The notes under the pieces are model-generated. The model made no database searches. It saw only the letters and a list, made by a program, of their open reading frames with translations, and was not told the DNA's origin. Source: Rostratula benghalensis (taxonomy: Eukaryota > Chordata > Aves > Charadriiformes > Rostratulidae). From it: 64,000 bases of DNA. The stretch spans positions 3,303,450 through 3,367,449 of the forward strand of contig VXAI01000049.1 in the NCBI GenBank assembly GCA_013399305.1. The letters are read 5' to 3'. The position numbers were made by a program, and so were the translations under genes. Shown one piece after another: positions 51,401 to 63,400 of the stretch. Position 1 is the first letter of the stretch; every line of letters begins with the position of its first letter.

Positions 51401-54400
51401 ATGGAAATTATCAGCAATATTATGGGCCAGAGTTTAATCTACCTTAACTAGAAGTGAAGCCTACAGAATGGCTTTACTCTCAGAGTAAAGCCAAGTGGAA
51501 ATATTTAAATTTTAACTTCTGTCTTGAACACTTGGTACCATAATGAATGCTCTTTCTGGCAGCTAGTTACAGCTTGAGGAAGATTAGAAGTTTCAGGCAG
51601 CAGTACTGTCTCTTGAGATTTCTAGAAAAACCTGTTCTTAATTCATATAATAAGCTAGAAGAAGGAGAGCACTGAACAGCAGACAAACTGTTCTTACAGG
51701 GTACTTAAGTAGACAGTAGTGAGTAATTTTTGGCTTCTTTTCCCACCTCAAAGACATAATGCTTCACATTACTGCCAACATATAGAAATTACTACTACAA
51801 AGACTTCCCCAAAGATAAAGCTGAAAGGGGAAGGTGCAATATAAAAGAAAGCATTGTGGAACCTGGACATATGTGAAAGTGAGAAAGTGCATTTTTGCTA
51901 CCTTTCCTGAAGTATATTACTGATGGCTGATGCCTGGTGATTTCAGGTGTATATGAAGTAATTCAGAAATGAAACTTACTTGAACAGCCTGTTATGGATC
52001 AAACCAGGTGCCACAAATACACACATCTCATTACCTCCCCTGCTGCTGAGGCTGAAGAATATCCAGCAGAAGCTGCTTCACTTCACTAGGGGACATCTGG
52101 TATAAGTCCTTGGCTGGCATGTCCCCAGCACGGATTTTCAGTTCATACTTCATAGCATGGATAATCCATCTGAAGTAAAGGGAGGAATACATTTATTAAT
52201 TAAATGTGAAATTACCAATGAAAAATTAGTCTAATAAAATAGCTCATAAGAATTGTACATGATCCTGCTATTTGGCTGTCAGGATGTGCACAAAATATTA
52301 CACAAATACTCTAGTAGTCTTACTGAATCGTGGCATTTACTCATGTTTTGTGTTTGCAATAGGATACAAATGGTAAGGGATAACACAGAGATTTTAAGAA
52401 ATGGGTTGTGAAGTGTGTGTGCTTCTCCTAGGGAAGATGTATTTGACCTCATATTCCCCTACATCCCATTTTCATTAATACAAACATTTAGCTGCCTTTT
52501 GATCTTAAAATTCCTACTCAAAGTTATGCTTTGACTGTATATTTTACTGATGAGTTTAAAAAAGAAATTAAATTATTTTACACTGTAAAAGCCTTCAGGC
52601 CTTATTTATAGTTTTAGCCTTTGAAATTCATTTTTGCAGTCTACAACACTGTTCTCTCTGTTGCTACTCCCTTTTGAAAATATTTGATTAAATAAAAATA
52701 TATGGTAACAGTGAAGATTTTTCAGCCTTAGGTATCACAGAGGCAGAACATTGCTAATTATTGTAGGAAGATGCTGAATCTTATTCTGCAGACCATACAA
52801 AACCCTCTAATATAATATCAAGGATGAAATAAGGTATAGATGTATCTGAAGCGAGAGAACAGCATAGAGGTCAGTGTCTTCCCATCTACAGTGCTTCAGT
52901 TGAAGTAGTTATTACTATTAAAAGGATTAAAAGGGGAAAGAAACTTTACTAGTTTTTCTTCAAACGGTCCATCATACAACAGCTGATCAAGTCTGGGCCA
53001 CATCAAGGAGCCTTACTCCGTTCATCAGCAAATGCAGACTGTTCCTAAGAGGTACCTTGCCATCAAGTGTAGCCACGTGCCACAGGCATTTCATCACATA
53101 GCCCATAAGGTACAGAATGGTTTTGTTTATTGAAGTCAAGTCCCAATCTTTTCTGAAGGATTCTTAGTAACTACACAGGATTCTGAGATGCCAGGCCAAC
53201 TGATTCAATGTTGCTTTCAATCTGAGGTTTGTAGGATCAGTCACTGAAGGTGCAAGATGCAAGGGAACACTGGGCCACATGGACATAGTGCATTATCCAG
53301 AACACACTACTTTTTTTTTTTATTATTTTAGAGTATGAATAATGTCATTCTCTTATTGCTAAGATTAATGATCACAACAGGCTTAGGAATCATTTCTTTT
53401 TTCACTGGTGACTGAAATGTGTCCCGTGTGGAAGTCATTCACTGGTGCTTTCTCTTCGCAGTGGCCAACAAAACAGCAACAGCAAGAGTGGACCTTCTGC
53501 CCAGCTCAGCACTGATCAGAGGTGGGTAGAAGTCAGTTGTTTGGAGATTTTTTTATAGTAATAGTGCTGTCAGGAACTTGATCTATTTCAGCATGAAACC
53601 CTGAAAAAAGGCACTAAATTAAATCATGAAACTGGAATGATGTTTCTGTGAGAAGGTTAATTTTGCTCACTGGAGTGGGTGATAACATCAAAATAAAGAA
53701 AATTGAATCTATAACCATGGAAGAAAGCAAAAAGAAAAACAAAAAAAAAGCAAAAGTATTAGCTACAGAGAATGAGGAAGGGAAAAGGAGAAACATGGAC
53801 TTGTAGGGGGTACAGAAATGGTATTTAAATGCACAAGGATAGATTTACTTGCAGCTAAAGGTAATACAGGTGATTTGAAAAGTCTTTGGTTTTATGATGA
53901 CTGGAATGAACTGCTAAAGTGCAACATGAATCTTGTGTGCTAGGAAAAAAGACTGCTGGTATCTACTTCCAGTGAGAAAATGCTGTATTTTCTCTATGGA
54001 AAAAAAAAAGAGAAGATGGAGCACTTTAAGTTCTAATTTTAAAGCATGCTCACTAATTCTGTAAATCTTAGTCAGTAGCACCTGGGCTCTTCAAAGAAGT
54101 GCTTATTCAAATGCATCTGGCTCTTCCCAAAGATGAAAAGAAAAAAAAAAAAAAAAAGGTAATTTCTGTAGGCAGCAAAATAAATGCAGATACCATGGAG
54201 TGTGATAACATTCCAGCACAGACTATTTGTAGATCACCTTATCAAAAAACTAAATGCAACAGTCCAGTAGGTAAATGATGTTTAAACTTGATTCAGGTTT
54301 GCGATTTCTATGCCATGTACAGCTTGGCCTACTGTAGTTAGTACAGAACTGAGTGACTCTGTAGCTGATGAACAGTCAGGAAGAGGGTGTGTGTCTGTAA

Positions 54401-57400
54401 CAGGGATACTGCTGAGTTGGGGAGGGGGTGTTGTCCGGGTTTGGATTTTCTTGAAAAACAAAAAGACATTTTTAGCAACCTCAGAGGATACAACAGTTTT
54501 TTCTTTACCATGGCAGCTAAGTATTTTTGTGTAAAGAACTGCTCTTGAGCAATGTCTTTGTTATACCAGGTATCAGATGTTCAGATTCACTGAGTATACT
54601 TTGGTGCCTCAAAATATTTTAGGAAAAGCTGTATTGGTAAATACATTTGAACTGCAGAAGGCTTTCAGTACCTGAAGTCCCCATTACAGACAACACTCTG
54701 AAAGAACAAGCTATCTTTTAAGGCAGATTATTGTGCTGAAATTCTGAAAAGAAATAGTGGAAGTACCTTGAAATGCTGTTTCCAAGGCATTTGTTGCTCA
54801 GGGTTGCCAGACTTTTTGGACTGATTTAGACAAGGCTATATTATGAGCTGAACTCTTAACTAGAGAATGCAACTAGAAGCATATGTTCTTGACTGGAAAA
54901 GAATTGTGTGGTCTCAGAAGGGAATCAAATTCATGCTGCATCCTTCTTAGATTACCACATCTATGCGGTCTGCATCCTTTACCCCAAACCTGGATGGCAC
55001 AGGTGACTGCTCAAGTGAGCAAAAAGCTTCTGAAGGCCTCATCCAGCAGTCTTAGTCCAAAACTGCTCTTTCCCCTCCTTCCTCAAGTCCTCAAAGCCTC
55101 TGACAGTAAAAGAAAGCTCTTGCTGTTGTCTCTACCTCCTGATTCTTCCCTCACTGGCAGCAGCACACATGCATGCAGCTACATTACCTCAGGAGCACTG
55201 TAAAGGGAGAAGCAGTGTTTGGTTTGGTGTGACCCATTAAGTTTCTAGGACTCTGTGGCCACATGACACATTTATCAGTAATGAAATCCGTGCCAGTCCC
55301 CGCCTGCAGCACACACAGCTCACCTGTACCTCATATGGGGTAGAAGATTCCTGTGGCAATTCCCTTGCAGCCCACGCAGAGAGTGAACTGAGGGATGAAG
55401 CTTTGAAAAAGGCTCTAAGTGACTGTGCTGGCCATAGGAAAGCTTCTCGTGGGCTATCACTTTATGCTTTTGACTGGCAAACCTCAGATTAGTTCTGTAC
55501 CTGGTTTTGGCACACTACATTAAAGCAGGCTTCCTAGAAATGTAAAATTGAAGTAAGTGTTTCTTTCTGCACTGCAAATGTGGTTTATGTAGGAGTATAC
55601 CATAAATACGTGCTGCAAACAAAAGTACGTATGTTCTCCTGCAGTATTAACAGCAAGAACAACATGAGGTACTTTACCCACCCGATCCTTATCTTCAGCA
55701 TGCCACTGAAAAGTTCAGGTGAATTGGAGATGATCCAGCCAATATGTATGACAAGTTCCTGCTGAACTACGGCCTCTCTCTCATCTTGTAAATGGCATTT
55801 CTCATAGATGATGTTCTTAATCACTGCTGGGGATAAGGGATTAGAAATAACTTCTTCCTCTTGGCCAAAAGCTCCAAGTGTCACCTATGGTACATGGAAA
55901 AGAATTCTGAAGATACGGACAGGACAAAAGCACTGTAGAAGCAATTCAGAAACGAAACTTCATGAACTCTACTTTTCTTATTAGTACTTCACAGTACAAA
56001 GAATTTTATGTCAATGGCTGGCGTGTGTTAATATTGTTAGTTGGATGCTATTAAAATAACAAAAAAAACTAAAGACCACAGTAAATATGGAATATATTTT
56101 TCCAAATGAAAGTAAAAAACTAAAAAAACTGGTTTGGTTTCAAAACTGGCTGTATAATCATGAGTGTACACTAGGTTTAGATAGTCTTTCATTTCAGGCA
56201 TTTCAGCTGTGCAGCTTGCTTAAAACTCAGAATTACATTTATAGTTTTATTTTCTTAATTCCAATAGCATCCTAAAAGTTGTAGCCTTCATTTTAAGAAA
56301 ATTTATTGCTGGTACTGGATTGTTTCATCACAAAAGAAAAGGAATTTTGTTAAAATGATGATTTGCTTTTAATCTACTGTTAGTAAAACATGGCAACAGT
56401 AGTTTTGCTTCTGTAACAAGGTCATTATTATAAAAGGTCAATGAAGGCAAGTTAGGTTAAAAAGCTGGAAAAAAAAAAAAAAAAGCTCCAAATCCCACAG
56501 CAGGTGCAGCTCCCTCTCTGGCTACGTAGCACCAAAAGCACCTACCCCGACCTCAGACTGGAGTGGAACAGAGACAAATCTGTCACAATAGCACTGCATG
56601 TAGGTAAGTATTTTACTGCAAAAGTATGTAATATTCAATTGCTATTATTTGGAAACAGCTCTTCGTGAACTTAATTAAAATTGTTGTGGGAGGAAAAAAA
56701 AAAGGTCCTCCTTGGGAAAGGAAGAAACACTGATGATGAAATGTTTTTTGGAACAGAAAGCTAAAGTCCCAAAAGACTTTTTCCTCAGCTGCCACCCATC
56801 TGTTGTCCTGTGCTCACTTACAGGGAGAGAGGCCACATCATAAAGTCAGTCTTCTAAGTTTTATTACTTGATTCCATCTACTTTTGTGAAATGAGAGGGC
56901 ATATATGTAAAATCCAGGGGTTATGGAAATCATGCCTCTTCCCTTCTTATCTAGACACTGAACCACCTTTCAGTATTGTTCCGTCATGAACTAAATTTAT
57001 TAACCCATAATATATGCAAGTGTTAAATACATCTCTTCTCGATTCCCCTGGATTTTTCTCATCAGCAAGGATTTAAGCCATTGAGTACTTTTAAAAGAAG
57101 CATCAGAGGCCTTCAACATTAAAAAGCTCGTGTATTTAGTTTCTCTGTTATTAATCCTTAATATATTTCTGAGGAGTAAAGACTTACCTGCTTGCCCTGA
57201 ACTAAAACATTAGTAATAGATGGTGCAAGGCTGTCCACTAGTTTACCTAAAAGACTTGCTGCGAAGCGCACAACAGACCTGAGGGCAGAAAACAGAGCAA
57301 TCCCACTGCATATCAAAAGCTAGTTTAATGAATTCATATACAAGTTTGAAGTCTGCCACAGCAGAGATCTCAAAGTCTAACTATGTCCATCATTTATGAA

Positions 57401-60400
57401 GTGGAATTTGGATCAGATTTTATGTCATCTTCTATATATTTTCATTTTTTTAGTCTAGATATAGGTTAACGGATCAAAAATAAATTTAATTAGAACTCAT
57501 TAAACTACCAGCTCCATAAAAAGCTTTGTTGTTCTCTTCTCAGCATCATCTTGAAAAAAGACAGGTAAGAGGTGCCAGCTTCTCTTTTGGGATATTTTCA
57601 TCATCTTGCAAAATAACCTTGGGAATTTTAGTCTATTTAAGGAAGAGTTAGAAAGATTTTTGCAAGAGAAAGCACAACACCTAACACCAAGGCTTTGTTT
57701 TGTTTTCCATGCTGAGGTAGTATTTCACACATGTAGCATGAAATTTTTTTACTTCTATAAACCACCACTAGGTTAAAAACTAGCTGTAACTTCTAAGAAA
57801 AGTATTTTTTTCATACATCCAGTTGACGGTTAAAGATATAAATACTTTTAATAATAATTTTCTGACAAAATACAAACCTAATAGTCCCATATTTGAGCTT
57901 TTCTAGCACAGGCTTTGAGGCTAAGAACCATTTATCCACATAGAATATTACAACTCATTCATTATCTATTGTGTTAGTAAAAAACACTTGATGTTGATTC
58001 CTGTGAAAACTGCTATGCACTTCTTCAGATCAAGAGCAAAGCATCTCAAAAATGCAGTAGCTGATACTATCAAAATGCAAATAAGCCAAGAAAAAATTTC
58101 AATCTCACGGAGCTGTATTTCAGATTTCTGGGCACTTTACCTGTTTCCCATGTACCAGTAAAGTAGTAATATGTGGGGTAATAGAAGAAGAAAATTTCTG
58201 TGCAAATGCAGCACTGTAGCGCAACACCAACCTATATGTATGTCACATGCAGTCATGGAAGAGAAACGAAAAACAGTTTACATATCTTGTTTCTAAAAAC
58301 TCTTTTGATTTTTCATCTTTACAAAGAATACCACCAAGGTATTTTGGTTCTACCTTACTTTGGTAAAGGCCCATTTACCTGTATGAATGGACTAAAATGA
58401 CAACCAGTTTTTGTATTTACAGCCTCATCTGTTAGGAATAGTTACAGAGTGAGAGAACAGAATTCGGGACAGGCTTAACTCATTTCTTTGATAAAAAGAA
58501 ATGAAATTTCTACTGAGCCTCAAGGCAAAAAAAATAATAGACAACATGTAAACACCAACCTATTTACTGAACCTTTTAAAGTTATTGCGACAAAGGCTCA
58601 AAGCAAATTATTTCAGGGCAATAAACTGTGTATCAACTGAATTGGTTTATATTTTTGATCACCAGCCTTGCTACAGAAAGCCGCTGATAGTATTTTATTA
58701 CGCCCTGTAAGAAATCAGAATATTAGTATTCTTTTCTCACTATTGAATTTAACAAGAGTGAATATTGGCAATAGCACCCATAGCAAAAGCAGCTTATTAC
58801 TCTTTTATATCTTAAAAGATAACAGTAAGAAAATACCTCTGAATATTTTTGTAAAGCATTGTAGACCAGATCTTCAGCTACAACGAACAAATATAATTTT
58901 GGCAGTAAAGCTGTCCTTCCCCCCCTTTAATTGTGTATGAGTCCAGGCTTACTCTCTATGAGCACATTAGGAAGAAAAAAAAAAGATGCAAAACAAAAGG
59001 AACATGATACATGTATACAAACCAGAGCTTTTTGCTGCCAGCTCGTCTATAGATTCTTTCAATATGCTCAGCAACAGTACCTAAATGCATAAAAAGAAAC
59101 CACAACAAAACACCAAAAAAAAAAAAACCAAGAGAAGCAAAAAAGATAAGAATTTTCATTTAATACTAATAAGGTAAATTTGATGAGATCAGTCATTTCT
59201 GAATCAGCTTTAATAAAGCACTTACCTGTTGTGCCTAACATCTAAAATTTAGATGCAATGAAGTGCCCTATTATCTAGTCGTGTGGTGTTATGCAAGAAG
59301 CCAAACCAGGTTTCAGCTAAATTTGCTGCTCGTGCTCTGCAGAGACCCGTGTACCACTTATTCTTGTGATACATTGGGGAAAAGGAAGCTATGTACAGAT
59401 TTAGCCTATAAAGGTACCTCCCCATCATAAGGTGCTTCCTCAAACTGCACATTGTGTTGGAGTACGGGATGCAGATGCTCTCTCTGCTGCCCTGCCTCTT
59501 TGTTGAGCTAAAACCTACAGGCAGCAACAGGGAATTTTTGTGCTTGACAGTGGAATTCACCAAAGTGGTTATGTTTGCACAAAGTCTGTAATACCCGATT
59601 CCAAGAAAATGAGTTGTTTTCAACTTTGTACACAAACAACAGCTCACCTGCTTAATCCCATGGGACACGAGACTTGCATTTTACAGGAAGTCTGGGGAGT
59701 GTGAAGGAGAGGATCTGTCACTGCTTCATGGCTCTGCCCCAAAGAACCACAGTAAGTGCCCTGAGGTGCACTCGCTTTGGGACTGGGGTGCACTGCAGCG
59801 CTGCTCTAGTGCAGCCAATTGTCACTGTTGCCAAGTGCAGCAAGGGATAGGGGACAGACAGAGACTACATTATATTACTGATTTACTATTCTCCTTCTCC
59901 AAGATGATTTTCTGTGTGCCAAAACCAAAGAGAACATTTTGTGAAGTGTTAGGTATTAAATTAGCATCGGGCTGTAACGGCTTGACCTAAAATTAAGAGG
60001 GCAGGAAACGGGAAGAGCACTGTTAAGTCAAAGCAGGTAGTCCAGGATTCAGAGAAGGCATGAAGTACATTAATTACATTAATCAGAACAATAGATGCCA
60101 TTCTTTCATCAGCCCATAGTTGATCATAGGGCATCACCTTGCTATGGTGACGCTCTTCTAGTGACACCTCTTCAACTCTGCAGGGGTCAAGTGGGGATTA
60201 TATTGTTACAGGTAAAAATGGTGAAACATTCCGTTATTTAGACTTCATTTAGCTTCCAAATTTTAAATTCTCAGATGCAATGGCAGTGTTCTTCATGCCA
60301 GGCACTTACTGGTGAACAGTAAGTTCATCTGTAACAACAACAGTAGCAGAAGTTGACTCACAAAATCATAACCTGTGCCTGTCAGCTGAAACACCCAAGG

Positions 60401-63400
60401 TTCCTCAGCTTTTATTTTTAGATCTGTGTTTTATCGATTGTGTGATTTAATGTCGGTCTCAGTACCCTCCAGTCGCAGGAGGACAGGAACTTTGTCAGTG
60501 ACTCAGACTATTTAATGCAAGGTGCATATTAAAAAGGTTATAATTATCTACTATTTTATACTGGTTGGCACAAAAAGGTCTGTTCAAGTTACTCCTGAAC
60601 AGTCAGAGGCCACAACAGTACAGGGGTTTTTGTGACACAAATGGTTTCAAGAGAAATTTTAAGTTCATCATCATGATCTAATGGTCAGAAATGGTTATTC
60701 TGGTTGCTTACAGAGGTTCAGAAGGCTGCCTCAAGTTGTCTCCAGAGCAAAGAAGGACACAACCTACAAGGGAAAACTCCTGAGGGTCTCACAGCCCAAC
60801 CGGAGTAGAGGTAACGGTGGCCAAGCAGCCCACTTCAAGGGCTACCCGTGATGCAAGGGCTGACTGGGGCTCTGGATTCACACCGTATTTCAACCAACGC
60901 ACTGTGTATTGGCCAGTGAATTTCACTCCACTTCACATTCCTTTCCATGACACTTAATACAGCAAGACTGATCTATTTCTGCCAAAATGAGAACTCTTCA
61001 TCACATTATGAACCAGGAGGTGGTAAGTTACGCTGCTTGATGATTAGCTGTGAGAATATCATTTAAATGTAACATTCCTTTTTTTCCTGAGTACTCTAAT
61101 ATACAAAAGCAGCTAATAAGCAGTCCTTGGGGTAGGAGAAAACCCCACCAAACCTTGCAGCACAAAAGCCTTAGTAGCCTCTTCTGAATTACATTAATTT
61201 AAATCCTGTGCTCGAATACAAACTCATCATAGAAAATTAGACTGAGATTCATAGATATATTGAACTAGTCTAATTACATAAAAAGTAAAATTAAAACAAT
61301 CAGTATAAAGCTTCACACATTTCAGACTAAAGGTTACAGACACACAAACTTGTTCTTAGTTTCAGTTTTCTATACAAGGTCAAATCCATTGGGTTTTTTT
61401 TATCTCCGTGTTCAAAATTACAAGTAGATACAGCACCTGCCTACAAACAATCTAAAAGAGTTCATATATTTAGCAGCTCATTCCCCACCACGCTATGAAT
61501 TTGCATGTCCCATTTAATGCAGAAATTGCTTTAAATGGGAAAGAAAATAGCTACACAACTGCTTGCATGCATGGCTATTATTCATCTTCATTACAATTCA
61601 ACATACAGCTGCTTCCTGAAATACTCAGAACAGTCAAATGAAAGGAGCTCTTACCTTCCTTGGTGATAAAATTCGGTCCTTCTCTTTTAAGCAATATACC
61701 CGAGAGTAATGCTTGACTTGCCAGGCAATTGCAGTCCTTAAAAAAAAAAACAAACACAAAACCCAGCAACAGCATAACCCCAAATAGCCTTCAGATTTTC
61801 AGTGAAGCAAAACCAGAAAGGCTATTAAAAATTTTAAGTGGAACCAAATGACCTTTTTTTTAATTAAGAAAAAAATAATCTAGAAATCTTGTTTTCAATG
61901 GGACTTGACAAGCATTTCGTGCCCTATGTATGCTGTACCCTTGTCACTCTGCTTGCAGAGGTTTCTCCACGGTTCAAATTATGTTGTACTAACTTGGCCT
62001 TGGAAACATGTCCTGATTCTGCTGCTCTTAGGTCCTGTCATTTACAGCAGAACACTCGTAATGACACAGGAAACCAGAACACTTTGTGCATTCCCACTGA
62101 TCTAGAAACAGCCACCAGTAGGTACAGGAAACATGCCAGACCGGATGTTTCCCTTGGTATCTTTAAGAAGTTACCAGTCTATCAGAGTGCACACGAACTG
62201 TTGAAGTCTTTTGAATTTTAGTCTGGCAATAAAATATCTATCCATACTTTTAGACAGTCGTTTATTACCAGCAGAAGATTTGGAAAGCTGGAAGAAATGG
62301 AAGCCAACAGTTAACATCACAGAACTTTCTGGCCCTTGGTGCTGTAAGATAAAGGACTGTCAAGAAGATGATTCCCTGGGTATGAAAAGGAACACGGAAT
62401 CATACACCCGTTCAGTTTGGAAAAGACCTTTAAGAGCACTGAAGCAGACATTTTATGTTACCAGCTCAACCGTGACACCTATCCTGTTGATGGAAGGAGG
62501 CTGCTGCTAAGAACACGACCAGCACGTGATTTCTCATCTTCTGAGAATAAAGTTACACTGGATTTTTCTGAAGTTTGCTTACATTAAGTTTCTGCAGGAT
62601 CTCGTACGTTGACTTGTTTTTCCAGTCATTGATGTTTACATCTGGTTGCTGCTCGAGTTCAGAAGCGTTTGGAGTACTAGACTGTCTCTTGACTTTTGAG
62701 TGTTTCGGAAGATCCAGCTCCTCCAAACTCTTAAACACAGGAGCCCTGAAAAAAAAATATTTCATTCCATTTGATTTTCAATTACAAAATACTTCATCAT
62801 TATTATTTACACATAGACTTACTCTTCTGTGTCAACGATTCTTAGGAAGTCAAGTTGTTCAACAACTGCTCCGGATATTAATGTCTGAAATGAAAAAAAT
62901 TTAAAAGATGCATAAATGTACAGACCTATACAGTTGTCTTTTGATCTGCTGCTGCTGGCAGCTTGCATTGAGAAAGTATCTATCTATTATATCTACATAT
63001 TATCTATAGTTCTAAACATCTTTACGCTTTCAGAGTATTTTTCCTCTTTCTTCAGATCTCACTTAAGACAGCAAACATCTCTCAGGACTGCTCTTTATTT
63101 GCAAAAAAAATGCTGTTCTTTTGCCTGCAATGCACAGCACAATCAAGCAACGTGCACCCCCACAAAAAAAACCCCAGGTCTGCTGAAAACAGCCAAGATC
63201 AAGAATTTGCATTCCTCAGAGTAAGACTGAGAGATTGCAGTTAAAGAGCTGGACAAAGTGTATTGTGTTCCACCAGGACATGCATTCAATCACCAACAGC
63301 CACCATTGCCCTTATGGGCAAATAAACGTACTTTTGTACTTTTACCAGGTACTCCTTTTAATGGATAACAAATATAGCAAAGACCAACATCTTAAACACT

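Noticed and set aside
59249..59668. 139-codon minus-strand open frame inside a PHKB intron
   Set aside because: It is not continued in phase by PHKB exons, is not part of the protein, and shows no recognisable domain.
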